Assembly: GCA_003175865.1 (NCBI GenBank)
Contig: PSRF01000327.1
Coordinates: 1 to 6,421 of the forward strand
Source of the DNA: Blastocatellia bacterium
GTDB taxonomy: Bacteria; Acidobacteriota; Blastocatellia; Pyrinomonadales; Pyrinomonadaceae
DNA: 6,421 nucleotides
Reading direction: 5' to 3'
Position numbers and translations under genes: made by a program. Below, one piece after another: positions 1 to 6,289 of this stretch (position 1 is its first letter; each line of letters begins with the position of its first letter). The notes below the pieces were generated by a model. That model did not search any database. It had not been told where the DNA came from and was given only the letters and a program-made list of their open reading frames with translations.

Positions 1-2
1 CC

Positions 3-3000
3 CTCGCAAGTCTCGACGAATCTAGCCTCGATGAGAGTGTTGGTATTAGTGATCCGGACCAGCATCTCACGATCTGGAGTCCACTGACACGGCCAAATAT
101 TCCGGCAGGCTCAAACAAGTGTGTGGCTAATCCGAATAGTTATTACCGCCTGTTTCTGCCTGGCCCCGCGTTGGATTGGGACTGCGACGGAACAAGAACA
201 GCAGCAACAGTGAAGGTCGATATTAATGGCGACGGCATCTGTGTTGCGGCGGGCCCTAATAAGGTTTTGGACTCAACTGTACAAAATGATGATTTCATCG
301 TCAGGGGAAACGCGCCTACTGACGTTGATTGTTCAGGTGGTTGCATCACAGCCGGTCCAGATCACATATGTGATAGTGTCAAGGGCGGAGATGATATACA
401 AGTTGCCAGTGTTGGTTACGTTGAGCCAACTATACTGGTCAGCTTCAATGATTGGCCCGCGCTCGCATACGATGGCGGCGGTCAGATTGGACCTGTTGTA
501 ACGTCGCCCGTAACACTTCGGAAGACTCAGCCAGAAACGAGCACTCAACCAAAAGAGTTCCCGATGGACCGCATCATTGACGCTCTACCACCTGAGCTCG
601 TCAACGCAGAGTCGAATGCACCCAACGATCAGGTCAGTTTTTCACCGCAAGAGGGTTCAGCACCTCTCACTGTTACTTTCGACGGCACTGCTTCAACCGC
701 AGTCAACGGGACGATTGCAACCTATCAATGGGACTTTGGCGACGGTACGACCGGCTCAGGTGCGAACGTCTCGCACACGTACAACGATCCCGGCGAATAT
801 TTTGCAACTCTGACGGTGACAGATAGCAACGGTAACGTGAACCTCGTACCAGATCAGAACTACGTCAACGTCACGGAAGCAACACCAACACCGACACCCA
901 CACCCACGCCGACCGCAACTCCCACACCAACCCCGACACCTGGTCCCACACCGACGCCTGGTCCTGGCGATGTTGACTCGACATTCAACGCGTCAGCGAC
1001 AGCCGACTTCGGCATAGTCTATGCGACTGTCACACAACCCGATGGTCGTATCATCGTTGGCGGAAGTTCTATTGAGTCATTCGCGGGCTGCGCACGAATA
1101 AATATCGCGCGACTGAATTCGGATGGAACCTGCGATTCCACTTTCAATGCTGGGCTGGCTCTTGACCAGTTCCAAAACTTCCGTCGCGATGGAGGTCGCA
1201 CCAATGTTAGAGCATTGGCATTACAGCCAGACGGAAAGATTCTCGTCGGCTTAGACAGAAACACTTTGGACCAGGTTTTGCCGAATCTCGTTCGCCTCAA
1301 CGCTGATGGTTCACTCGATACTTCCTTCAACGCCCATGACATTACCTTCCCGCCGCCACCGCGTGTAAGCCACGAAGTAGATAACATCGCGATACAACCA
1401 GACGGGAAAGTGATCGTCGCCGGAGTTTTTAGCTACCAAGTCGGAACGGAAATACGTTTTAACATTGCGCGACTGAATGCTGACGGCAGCCTTGATCTAT
1501 CGTTTGCGATCCCGGGCGGGGGAGTCGGAGTATTCGGTCCGCTTGCCATTCAACCCGACGGCAAAATAATTGTTGGAGCTTTTAATTTTGGCACGACCGC
1601 CAACCGTAACTATGGTTTAGCTCGACTCAACGCAGATGGCAGTGAAGACACACGTTTCCTTCTGCGTGTCTGCCCTGGCTTCGGCGGGGCAAAGGTCAAC
1701 GCGATTGCACTGCAGCCGGATGGCAAGATTATCGCGGTAGGCGAGATGTCTGTTGACGGTAGGTGCGATACGTTATCCGAAAACCGCATTGCACGCTTTA
1801 ACTCTGACGGTACACTGGATTCTACTTTCACAGATCCTATCCCAAAGACTGGTACCGACGGATATGGCGTGGCGCTTCAACCTGATGGCCGGATCATCTT
1901 TCTCGGTATTCTTGCCAGTACCTCAGATAGCAATCAGGTTCTTGCACGATTGAACTCAAATGGCACTATCGATTCTTCATTTAACATTGGCCGCCTTCGT
2001 ACTGTGCAAAACTTCGGGTCAGCCTTGACGGTCGCACTGCAAAGCAGCGGCAAGATCGTTGTCGGAGGGCAGTTTTACATTTTTAATGACGTACCGTCGG
2101 AATCCGTTGTGCAACTCAACGCTGACGGCGCGGTTGACGGCACATTCGACTCGAATGGTCCAAGTAGAGATACCGAGGTCCAGGCTCTTATCCGGCAACC
2201 TGACGATAAGCTTCTCGTAGGCTTTTTCAGCAGTACTGGATTAATCGGTTCGGGGAAGTTAAATGCGACCCACCTAAATGGCATTGGCCGCCTGAACGCC
2301 AACGGCACGACTGACACCACATTCACTCCACCGTTCTCCCACTCCTCAGATATTTATGCGATGGCGCTCCAACCTGATGGACGCGTCATTCTCGGCGGCT
2401 CAATGTATCTCAATGGATCGCCCAACAGGATCCCCCTTGCACGTCTCAATGCCAACGGCACGCTCGATACTAGTTTCACGCCACCCGAGTTCGTCACCGG
2501 CCTTGCAGTCGCCATTCAAGGAGACGGCAAGATCATCACAACGGGCACGTTCACTCTGAACGGGATTGTGAGGCTCAACGCGGACGGCAGCCTGGACAAT
2601 ACCTACAATGTCACTTTCAATCAGACAGTAATCACGTTCCTGGTACAACCTGACGGCAAGTTACTCGTTGGCGGTCTCTTCGATGGCATCGGCGGCGTCG
2701 CTCGCAACAACATCGCACGGCTGAATACAAACGGCACTGTTGACACCAGCTTCGATCCAGGTGGTGGGCCTGACAATACAAATGGCAACACCGTGCGTGC
2801 GATGATCCTGCAACCCGACGGAAAGATCATCATCGGCGGAATATTCCTGCACTACAACGGCACGTCGCGTCCTGGCATCGCGCGACTCAACCCTAATGGT
2901 AGCCTCGATACGTCGTTCGTCCCGGTCAACCCAAACGCAGCCCAGTCTGTACCTAATCAGGGTGTTGGCGCACTGGCACTTCAACCTGATGGAAAGATAG

Positions 3001-4466
3001 TTGTTGGCCCAACACTCGTTGATACGCTTAGTGCACCAATGCGCCTCTTCAGACTCAATACGGACGGCAGTCTTGACGATGCTTTTCCAATGCGCTCAGG
3101 ACTCGAGTGCGACGCGTGCGTAGTCCATGCGATACAAGTACTGCCGAGTGGTCAGATCGTTTTTGGTGGAGAGTTCGATGTCGTCAATGGTGAACCGCAC
3201 TTGTCGCTGGTCCGTTTGCTCGGTCCAACAACTCCCACACCGACGCCGACACCAACCGCAACGCCATCACCAACGCCAAGCCCAACACCAACACCGACTC
3301 CTGGCGTAACCGCTATTGAATTTGGCGCGTCAAATTTCGTTGCGCTGGAAGAAGATGAAAGCGCACTCATTCGTGTCGAACGCAGTGGCGATCTCACAGG
3401 CACGTCATCTGTTGCCTTTCAGACGGTGGACGATCCGTCGCCTGTCCGCTGTGACGACACAGTCAATAACCACGGTGTCGCTTACGCTCGCTGCGACTAC
3501 TCATCGACAGCTGTTACGGTTACCTTCGCGCCAGGCGAGAGCCAAAAAAGTGTTGCAGTGCCGCTAACTGACGACGCCTTCGTTGAAGGAAATGAGTCAG
3601 TGCAGCTGCACTTGAGCGATCCAAGAGGGGCAACACTTGGATCACAGGTAGACGCGACTCTCATAATCTTAGACAACGACATCTCTCCCGGGCCGAACCC
3701 AACACTCGCCATCGACTCTTTCGTCAGGCAGCAGTACCTCGACTTCCTAACGCGCGAGCCTGAACCGGAGGGCTTTGTTGCCTGGTCCAACGTACTACAG
3801 GGCTGCGTTAATCCTTTTAACGTCGATCCGAACTCGCCATCTGCGCAATGCGATCGCATCCTGGTGTCGTCATCGTTCTTCGGCTCACCGGAGTTTCGCC
3901 TTAAGGGCTATTTCGTATTTCGATTCTATCGAGTCGCATTCGCTCGACTACCTCAGTACGCCGAGATCTTCCCTGATATGCAGGCAGTGTCCGGAACGAC
4001 ACCGACCGAGGTCTTCGCTCTGAAAGCAACATTCACTGATGGGTTTACTCATCGGAATGAATTCATCGCGCTTTACGGTGGGAAATCGAATAGCGAGTAC
4101 GTGCGCACACTTCTCGGAGGTTATCAATTCACACAAGTTACCGCGCCTGACCCTTCTAATCCTGACGGGACAAACAAGGTGACGCTGAACATCGCCGACT
4201 TAGTGAGTCGGCTGGATGCGGGAACGTTGACGCGCGCGCATGTCTTACGCTTCATCGCCGATTCGGATGAGGTAACCAATGCGGAGTATAACCGAGCGTT
4301 CGTTGCTATGCAGTACTACGGTTATCTGCGTCGTACACCGGAGACTGACGGCTACAATTCATGGCTCAATTACCTGACCGCTCATCCAACAGACTTTCGC
4401 ACGATGGTGAACGGCTTTCTTAATTCTACCGAGTACCGACTGCGATTCGGCACTCCGAATCAATAA
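3..4466 (+). CDS. Large multidomain surface/secreted protein (PKD, delta-60 propeller repeats, Calx-beta, DUF4214), 5' partial
   Basis: The frame is open from the first complete codon at position 3 to TAA at 4464-4466 and gives at least 1487 residues. A GTG at 123 could be taken as a start, but there is no stop upstream and the 40 residues before it read as protein, so I treat the gene as cut by the window edge. Domains, numbered from position 3: an Asp/Cys-rich, possibly Ca-binding region (about 58-151); PKD (about 207-293); Thr-Pro linker (294-321); fourteen delta-60/DUF5122 repeats (322-1075); Thr-Pro linker (1076-1100); Calx-beta (about 1102-1226); DUF4214 (about 1238-1487). The families suggest an exported, calcium-stabilised, adhesive or structural protein; substrate or partner is unknown. 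Any signal peptide and any catalytic domain would lie upstream. No transmembrane segment or sortase-type anchor is seen at the C-terminus, which ends with DUF4214. Domain calls are strong; the biological role is inference. Confidence 0.93.
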   Translation, partial: LASLDESSLDESVGISDPDQHLTIWSPLTRPNIPAGSNKCVANPNSYYRLFLPGPALDWDCDGTRTAATVKVDINGDGICVAAGPNKVLDSTVQNDDFIVRGNAPTDVDCSGGCITAGPDHICDSVKGGDDIQVASVGYVEPTILVSFNDWPALAYDGGGQIGPVVTSPVTLRKTQPETSTQPKEFPMDRIIDALPPELVNAESNAPNDQVSFSPQEGSAPLTVTFDGTASTAVNGTIATYQWDFGDGTTGSGANVSHTYNDPGEYFATLTVTDSNGNVNLVPDQNYVNVTEATPTPTPTPTPTATPTPTPTPGPTPTPGPGDVDSTFNASATADFGIVYATVTQPDGRIIVGGSSIESFAGCARINIARLNSDGTCDSTFNAGLALDQFQNFRRDGGRTNVRALALQPDGKILVGLDRNTLDQVLPNLVRLNADGSLDTSFNAHDITFPPPPRVSHEVDNIAIQPDGKVIVAGVFSYQVGTEIRFNIARLNADGSLDLSFAIPGGGVGVFGPLAIQPDGKIIVGAFNFGTTANRNYGLARLNADGSEDTRFLLRVCPGFGGAKVNAIALQPDGKIIAVGEMSVDGRCDTLSENRIARFNSDGTLDSTFTDPIPKTGTDGYGVALQPDGRIIFLGILASTSDSNQVLARLNSNGTIDSSFNIGRLRTVQNFGSALTVALQSSGKIVVGGQFYIFNDVPSESVVQLNADGAVDGTFDSNGPSRDTEVQALIRQPDDKLLVGFFSSTGLIGSGKLNATHLNGIGRLNANGTTDTTFTPPFSHSSDIYAMALQPDGRVILGGSMYLNGSPNRIPLARLNANGTLDTSFTPPEFVTGLAVAIQGDGKIITTGTFTLNGIVRLNADGSLDNTYNVTFNQTVITFLVQPDGKLLVGGLFDGIGGVARNNIARLNTNGTVDTSFDPGGGPDNTNGNTVRAMILQPDGKIIIGGIFLHYNGTSRPGIARLNPNGSLDTSFVPVNPNAAQSVPNQGVGALALQPDGKIVVGPTLVDTLSAPMRLFRLNTDGSLDDAFPMRSGLECDACVVHAIQVLPSGQIVFGGEFDVVNGEPHLSLVRLLGPTTPTPTPTPTATPSPTPSPTPTPTPGVTAIEFGASNFVALEEDESALIRVERSGDLTGTSSVAFQTVDDPSPVRCDDTVNNHGVAYARCDYSSTAVTVTFAPGESQKSVAVPLTDDAFVEGNESVQLHLSDPRGATLGSQVDATLIILDNDISPGPNPTLAIDSFVRQQYLDFLTREPEPEGFVAWSNVLQGCVNPFNVDPNSPSAQCDRILVSSSFFGSPEFRLKGYFVFRFYRVAFARLPQYAEIFPDMQAVSGTTPTEVFALKATFTDGFTHRNEFIALYGGKSNSEYVRTLLGGYQFTQVTAPDPSNPDGTNKVTLNIADLVSRLDAGTLTRAHVLRFIADSDEVTNAEYNRAFVAMQYYGYLRRTPETDGYNSWLNYLTAHPTDFRTMVNGFLNSTEYRLRFGTPNQ
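174..470 (+). other. Asp/Cys-rich, possibly Ca-binding segment of the large protein
   Basis: Residues about 58-63 read DWDCDG and residues 73-78 read DINGDG. These Asp-spaced loops resemble dockerin or thrombospondin type 3 calcium loops. A second Cys-rich stretch, DVDCSGGC, follows at 321-344, and FNDWPAL lies at 444-464. From memory, this pattern (a DWDCDG-like loop, then DINGDG, then a FNDW motif) occurs downstream of metzincin-type protease domains in large exported proteins of Acidobacteriota and related soil bacteria. That link is a recollection, not something the window can show. Calcium binding is inferred from residue spacing only. Confidence 0.5.
621..881 (+). other. PKD domain
   Basis: Residues about 207-293 show the PKD signature: SAPLTVTFDGTAS near the start, then YQWDFGDGT, then the closing HTYNDPGEYFATLTVTDSNG. 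PKD domains are Ig-like beta sandwiches common in extracellular bacterial proteins, where they act as spacers or binding modules. Here it sits between the Asp-rich region and the first Thr-Pro linker. Confidence 0.95.
882..965 (+). repeat. Thr-Pro linker 1 (low-complexity)
   Basis: Twenty-eight codons of almost pure Thr-Pro dipeptide, with one Ala and a few Gly, built from ACA/ACG/ACC/ACT and CCA/CCG/CCC/CCT codons. It joins the PKD domain to the first propeller repeat. Synonymous codons are mixed, so it is less prone to slippage than a pure DNA repeat. It is likely an extended, flexible spacer and a possible O-glycosylation site, as in other exported multidomain proteins. Confidence 0.95.
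966..3227 (+). repeat. Fourteen tandem delta-60 (DUF5122) beta-propeller repeats
   Basis: Residues 322-1075 contain fourteen copies of a unit averaging about 54 residues, with the core (S/T)xDxxF ... ALQPDGKIIVGG ... IARLNADG. Unit 1 starts at 966, unit 2 at 1128, unit 8 at 2130, unit 10 at 2460, unit 11 at 2589 and unit 14 at 3069. The copies have diverged in both protein and DNA, so this is an old array and not a recent tandem expansion. Unit 10 is the shortest at 43 residues and has QGDGK in the core. Units 7 and 14 have lost the QPDG core (QSSGK and LPSGQ), and unit 8 has QPDDK. Delta-60 repeats are named from myxobacterial proteins and are thought to form propeller blades; no ligand is known to me. 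Confidence 0.95.
3228..3302 (+). repeat. Thr-Pro linker 2 (low-complexity)
   Basis: Twenty-five codons rich in Thr-Pro, with some Ser-Pro and one Ala, joining the last propeller repeat to the Calx-beta domain. The composition is close to linker 1, so the propeller block is bracketed by two similar spacers. On the opposite strand it reads as a Val-Gly run, which is a shadow and not a gene. Confidence 0.95.
3306..3680 (+). other. Calx-beta domain
   Basis: Residues about 1102-1226 match Calx-beta. An early strand ends in IRVERSGD, followed by VTFAPGESQKSVAVPLTDD, then VEGNESVQLHLSDP, and the domain closes with the typical IILDND. Calx-beta domains are Ca-binding Ig-like folds found in sodium/calcium exchangers, integrin beta-4 and many bacterial surface proteins. 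Two Cys residues, in RCDD and ARCDY, sit in a loop insertion and could form a disulphide after export. Confidence 0.92.
3714..4463 (+). other. C-terminal DUF4214 domain
   Basis: Residues about 1238-1487 carry FVRQQYLDFLTREPEPEG with a following W, then a Cys pair separated by about 16 residues, then VSSSFFGSPEFRLKGYFVFR. The end carries NRAFVAMQYYGYLRRTPE, a second W motif, and FLNSTEYRLRFG. This paired YLxRxP(E/D)xxG organisation is the usual form of the acidobacterial DUF4214 C-terminus. DUF4214 occurs at the ends of large exported proteins; its job is unknown, with attachment or substrate binding proposed for relatives. It ends the protein directly. Confidence 0.93.
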
Positions 4467-4498
4467 AGAGTTTCTTACGGGAGATCACCTCACCTCCT

Positions 4499-4515
4499 GC
4501 GTTAGAACCTAACGC
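4499..4515 (+). terminator. Small perfect hairpin after the large gene (weak terminator candidate)
   Basis: GCGTTAG at 4499-4505 pairs perfectly with CTAACGC at 4509-4515 around a three-base AAC loop, 32 bases past the TAA of the large gene. The position suits a transcription end. The stem is short at 7 bp and no T-run follows, so it does not look like a classical intrinsic terminator. It could also stabilise the mRNA 3' end or be a relic of a dispersed repeat. Confidence 0.35.
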
Positions 4516-4677
4516 TCGCGCTTTGATCTAACAAATACGAGGACCAACCTTAATTTCTGAAACCTAATCCAAAGAATTGCTTACTGCTTGACTATTCTAC
4601 TCACCACGAAACGAAACTGAACCAATCAACAGACAAACACGTTAAGAAGACAGCTCTATTCTTACCACCCAAACATT

Positions 4678-4683
4678 GAAGGA
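4678..4683 (+). promoter_or_regulatory. Ribosome binding site that fixes the MBL start
   Basis: GAAGGA lies seven bases before ATG at 4691. This favours ATG 4691 over the in-frame TTG at 4676, which would overlap the site and add five residues in front of the signal peptide. Confidence 0.7.
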
Positions 4684-4690
4684 CACCTGC

Positions 4691-5798
4691 ATGGTCCGAC
4701 TTAGAAGAAAGAACCGAGTGTTCGGGATCTGCTTGATACTGCTCGCGTCTGCTGTGGCGGCAGATTCGCAAACTGACATCTCGCGCATGAGCGCATCAGG
4801 TAACGACATCAGGAAAACAGTTATCGCTGATGGCATTTATCAATTCATGACGATGCGAGACAGTTACGTGCGGCAATTGAATTCGACTGTCATCGTCAAC
4901 GAGAACGACGTCCTGGTGTTTGATACAAACACGCGCCCATCTAGCGCGCGGCTGATCCTTGCTGAGATACGAAAGATCACTGATAAGCCCGTGCGCTATG
5001 TCGTGAATTCCCACTGGCATCCTGATCACTGGTCGGGAAATGAGGTCTATGCGCAGGCGTTTCCCGGCGTGGAGATTATTGCTACAGAACAGACACGCGA
5101 ATATATGCAGAACGTGGCGAACGAATTTCCGGTCAGGTTCAATGCGGAAGCGACGAGGCTGCGAGCAGCTTTTGAAAAAGAGATCGCCACCGGTAAGCAG
5201 AGACGGAACAGATTTGACGCCCGAGCAACGTGCTCGGGACGAAGCGGACCTCAGGGACTACGAGAGTTTTCGCGATGAAAGCGTGAACCTGAAACGCATC
5301 TATCCTACGTTAACCTACTTCGATAAGCTCACCCTTCACCACGGTGGCAGAGAGTTTCGATTCATAAGTGTGACGGGCGACGCCGAAGGGACAACTGTTC
5401 TTTATCTGCCCAAAGAAAAGGTCCTCATCACTGGAGATGCTATCTCATTTCCGATTCCTTACATCAGTCCGCCGCCGAGCAGGCAAGCTGCCACATTGCG
5501 CGCACTCGCACAATTGGATGTAAGTGTAATTATTCCTGGGCATGGTCCAGCGTTTCACGATAAAGAGTTTCTGAATCTGGAACTCCAGCTGCTCGACGCT
5601 GTGGTCAAGGGTGTACATGACGCGTTGCTACAAGGCGTGACCACGCTGGATCAAATGTACAAGACAGTGACAGTCGACGAACTGCGCGGGCGTTTTACAC
5701 ATCATGATAAAGATCTGGAGACTCGTTACAGCGAACGCGTCAAAGCGATCATTAGGGTCGCAATACGCGAAGCGAGAGGCCAAGATTTTCCGCAGTAG
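4691..5798 (+). pseudogene. Exported MBL-fold metallo-hydrolase, interrupted by a +1 frameshift
   Basis: Read across one frameshift, this encodes about 368 residues. Residues 1-24 form a Sec signal peptide: basic RLRRKNR, hydrophobic VFGICLILLASAVAA, probable cut after AVA. The first half is in frame from 4691; that frame stops at 5276-5278. The second half is in the next frame and runs to TAG at 5796-5798; the best junction is near 5198. The metallo-beta-lactamase signature is clear: SHWHPDH with H108, H110, D112 and H113; bridging Asp at residue 249 in ITGD; final His at 284 in IPGHGP. The usual His of the third motif is replaced, GDAEG standing where GHTPG is expected. Members hydrolyse varied substrates (lactams, lactones, thioesters and others); the substrate is not predictable, and 'beta-lactamase' should not be read as resistance. 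It probably forms an operon with the next gene, 37 bases downstream. The product would be periplasmic if the frame is intact in the living cell. Confidence 0.88.
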
Positions 5799-5820
5799 CA
5801 TGTTGAACTGTCAAAATTTG

Positions 5821-5827
5821 AGGAGGA
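5821..5827 (+). promoter_or_regulatory. Strong ribosome binding site of the DUF4440 gene
   Basis: AGGAGGA lies eight bases before ATG at 5836. It is a near-perfect Shine-Dalgarno sequence and fixes the start, although the same frame is open further upstream inside the MBL gene. Confidence 0.85.
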
Positions 5828-5835
5828 CGAAACAG

Positions 5836-6289
5836 ATGAAAACCTCTGCGCGTGTCGATTGTTTGATTCTTGCTTTCATCTCACTGGCCGTAGGTCAATC
5901 AACACAAACAGACAACGATGCGCTGAAAGACACGTTGGTAAAACTCGAGAAGCAATCGTGGGAAGCATGGCAAAAGCGCGATGGGAAGTTCTTCCAGGGG
6001 GTTTCTCTCTGACGATCATGTCGAGGTTGGCTTCGGTGGGCGGACCAACAAAGCTCCAGTGGTTGCGTTCGTCGGCAGTCCGGCTTGCGTTGTCAAAAGT
6101 TTTACAGTCGATCAGTTTGAGTTAACGTTGTTCGACGCAAATACCGCGTTGCTGACTTACCATGCAGCTCAAGAGACAATGTGCGGAGGCAAGCCGGTAC
6201 CGAGTCCTGTTTGGGTGAGCTCACTTTATGTTCGTCGCAGTGATCGCTGGCAGAATGCACTTTATCAGCAAACACAGACTGCGAAATAA
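5836..6289 (+). pseudogene. Exported DUF4440/SnoaL-like (NTF2-fold) protein, interrupted by a +1 frameshift
   Basis: The start at ATG 5836 is set by the ribosome binding site just before it. The first frame gives a signal peptide (about residues 1-20, basic start then LILAFISLAVG), the helix LKDTLVKLEKQSWEAWQKRD, and then stops at 6010-6012. The next frame continues without loss from 5999: GFLSDDHVEV, a central beta region, then SLYVRRSDRWQNALYQQT, and ends at TAA 6287-6289. Reading four G instead of five at 5997-6001 restores one protein of about 150 residues. The helix ending in W..RD, followed by F.SDD and a closing W....YQQT, is the DUF4440/SnoaL-like pattern. This small cone-shaped fold is used by small enzymes and binding proteins; the substrate is unknown. 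Its place behind the MBL gene suggests co-expression and a shared periplasmic location. Confidence 0.82.

Larger units (their letters stand above)
4467..4690. other. Intergenic region between the large gene and the MBL gene
   Basis: This 224-base stretch is non-coding on both strands as far as I can judge. It holds the hairpin at 4499-4515 and, at its end, the ribosome binding site of the next gene. It is more A-rich than the flanking genes, especially at 4600-4680, which suits a promoter and leader. I found no pair of -35 and -10 boxes at good spacing. A promoter for the MBL/DUF4440 pair is expected here but cannot be placed. Confidence 0.5.

Noticed and set aside
123..125. GTG as the start codon of the large protein
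   Set aside because: The frame is open to the left edge with protein-like sequence before it, and no ribosome binding site precedes the GTG.
1019..2984. Several minus-strand frames with similar repeated phrases
   Set aside because: Their similarity to each other is the mirror of the delta-60 repeats on the plus strand; they carry no ribosome binding sites.
3152..3403. Minus-strand frame with a Val-Gly run
   Set aside because: It is the reverse complement of the Thr-Pro linker and has no independent sign of coding.
4507..4648. Integron attC-like pair (ACCTAAC at 4507-4513, GTTAAGA at 4641-4647)
   Set aside because: The second site does not fit the GTTRRRY consensus, the inner palindromic arms are absent and no integrase or cassette array is visible.
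4577..4662. Sigma70-like boxes (TTGCTT, TTGACT, TATTCT) before the MBL gene
   Set aside because: No -35 and -10 pair has a spacing near 17 bases, so no promoter can be placed.
5175..5214. Programmed ribosomal frameshift in the MBL gene
   Set aside because: No stop codon or stimulatory structure is seen at the shift, and no reason for a truncated product is known in this family; mutation or sequencing error is simpler.
4691..5798. Antibiotic-resistance beta-lactamase
   Set aside because: The fold is shared by many hydrolases, and nothing in the motifs points to lactam substrates.
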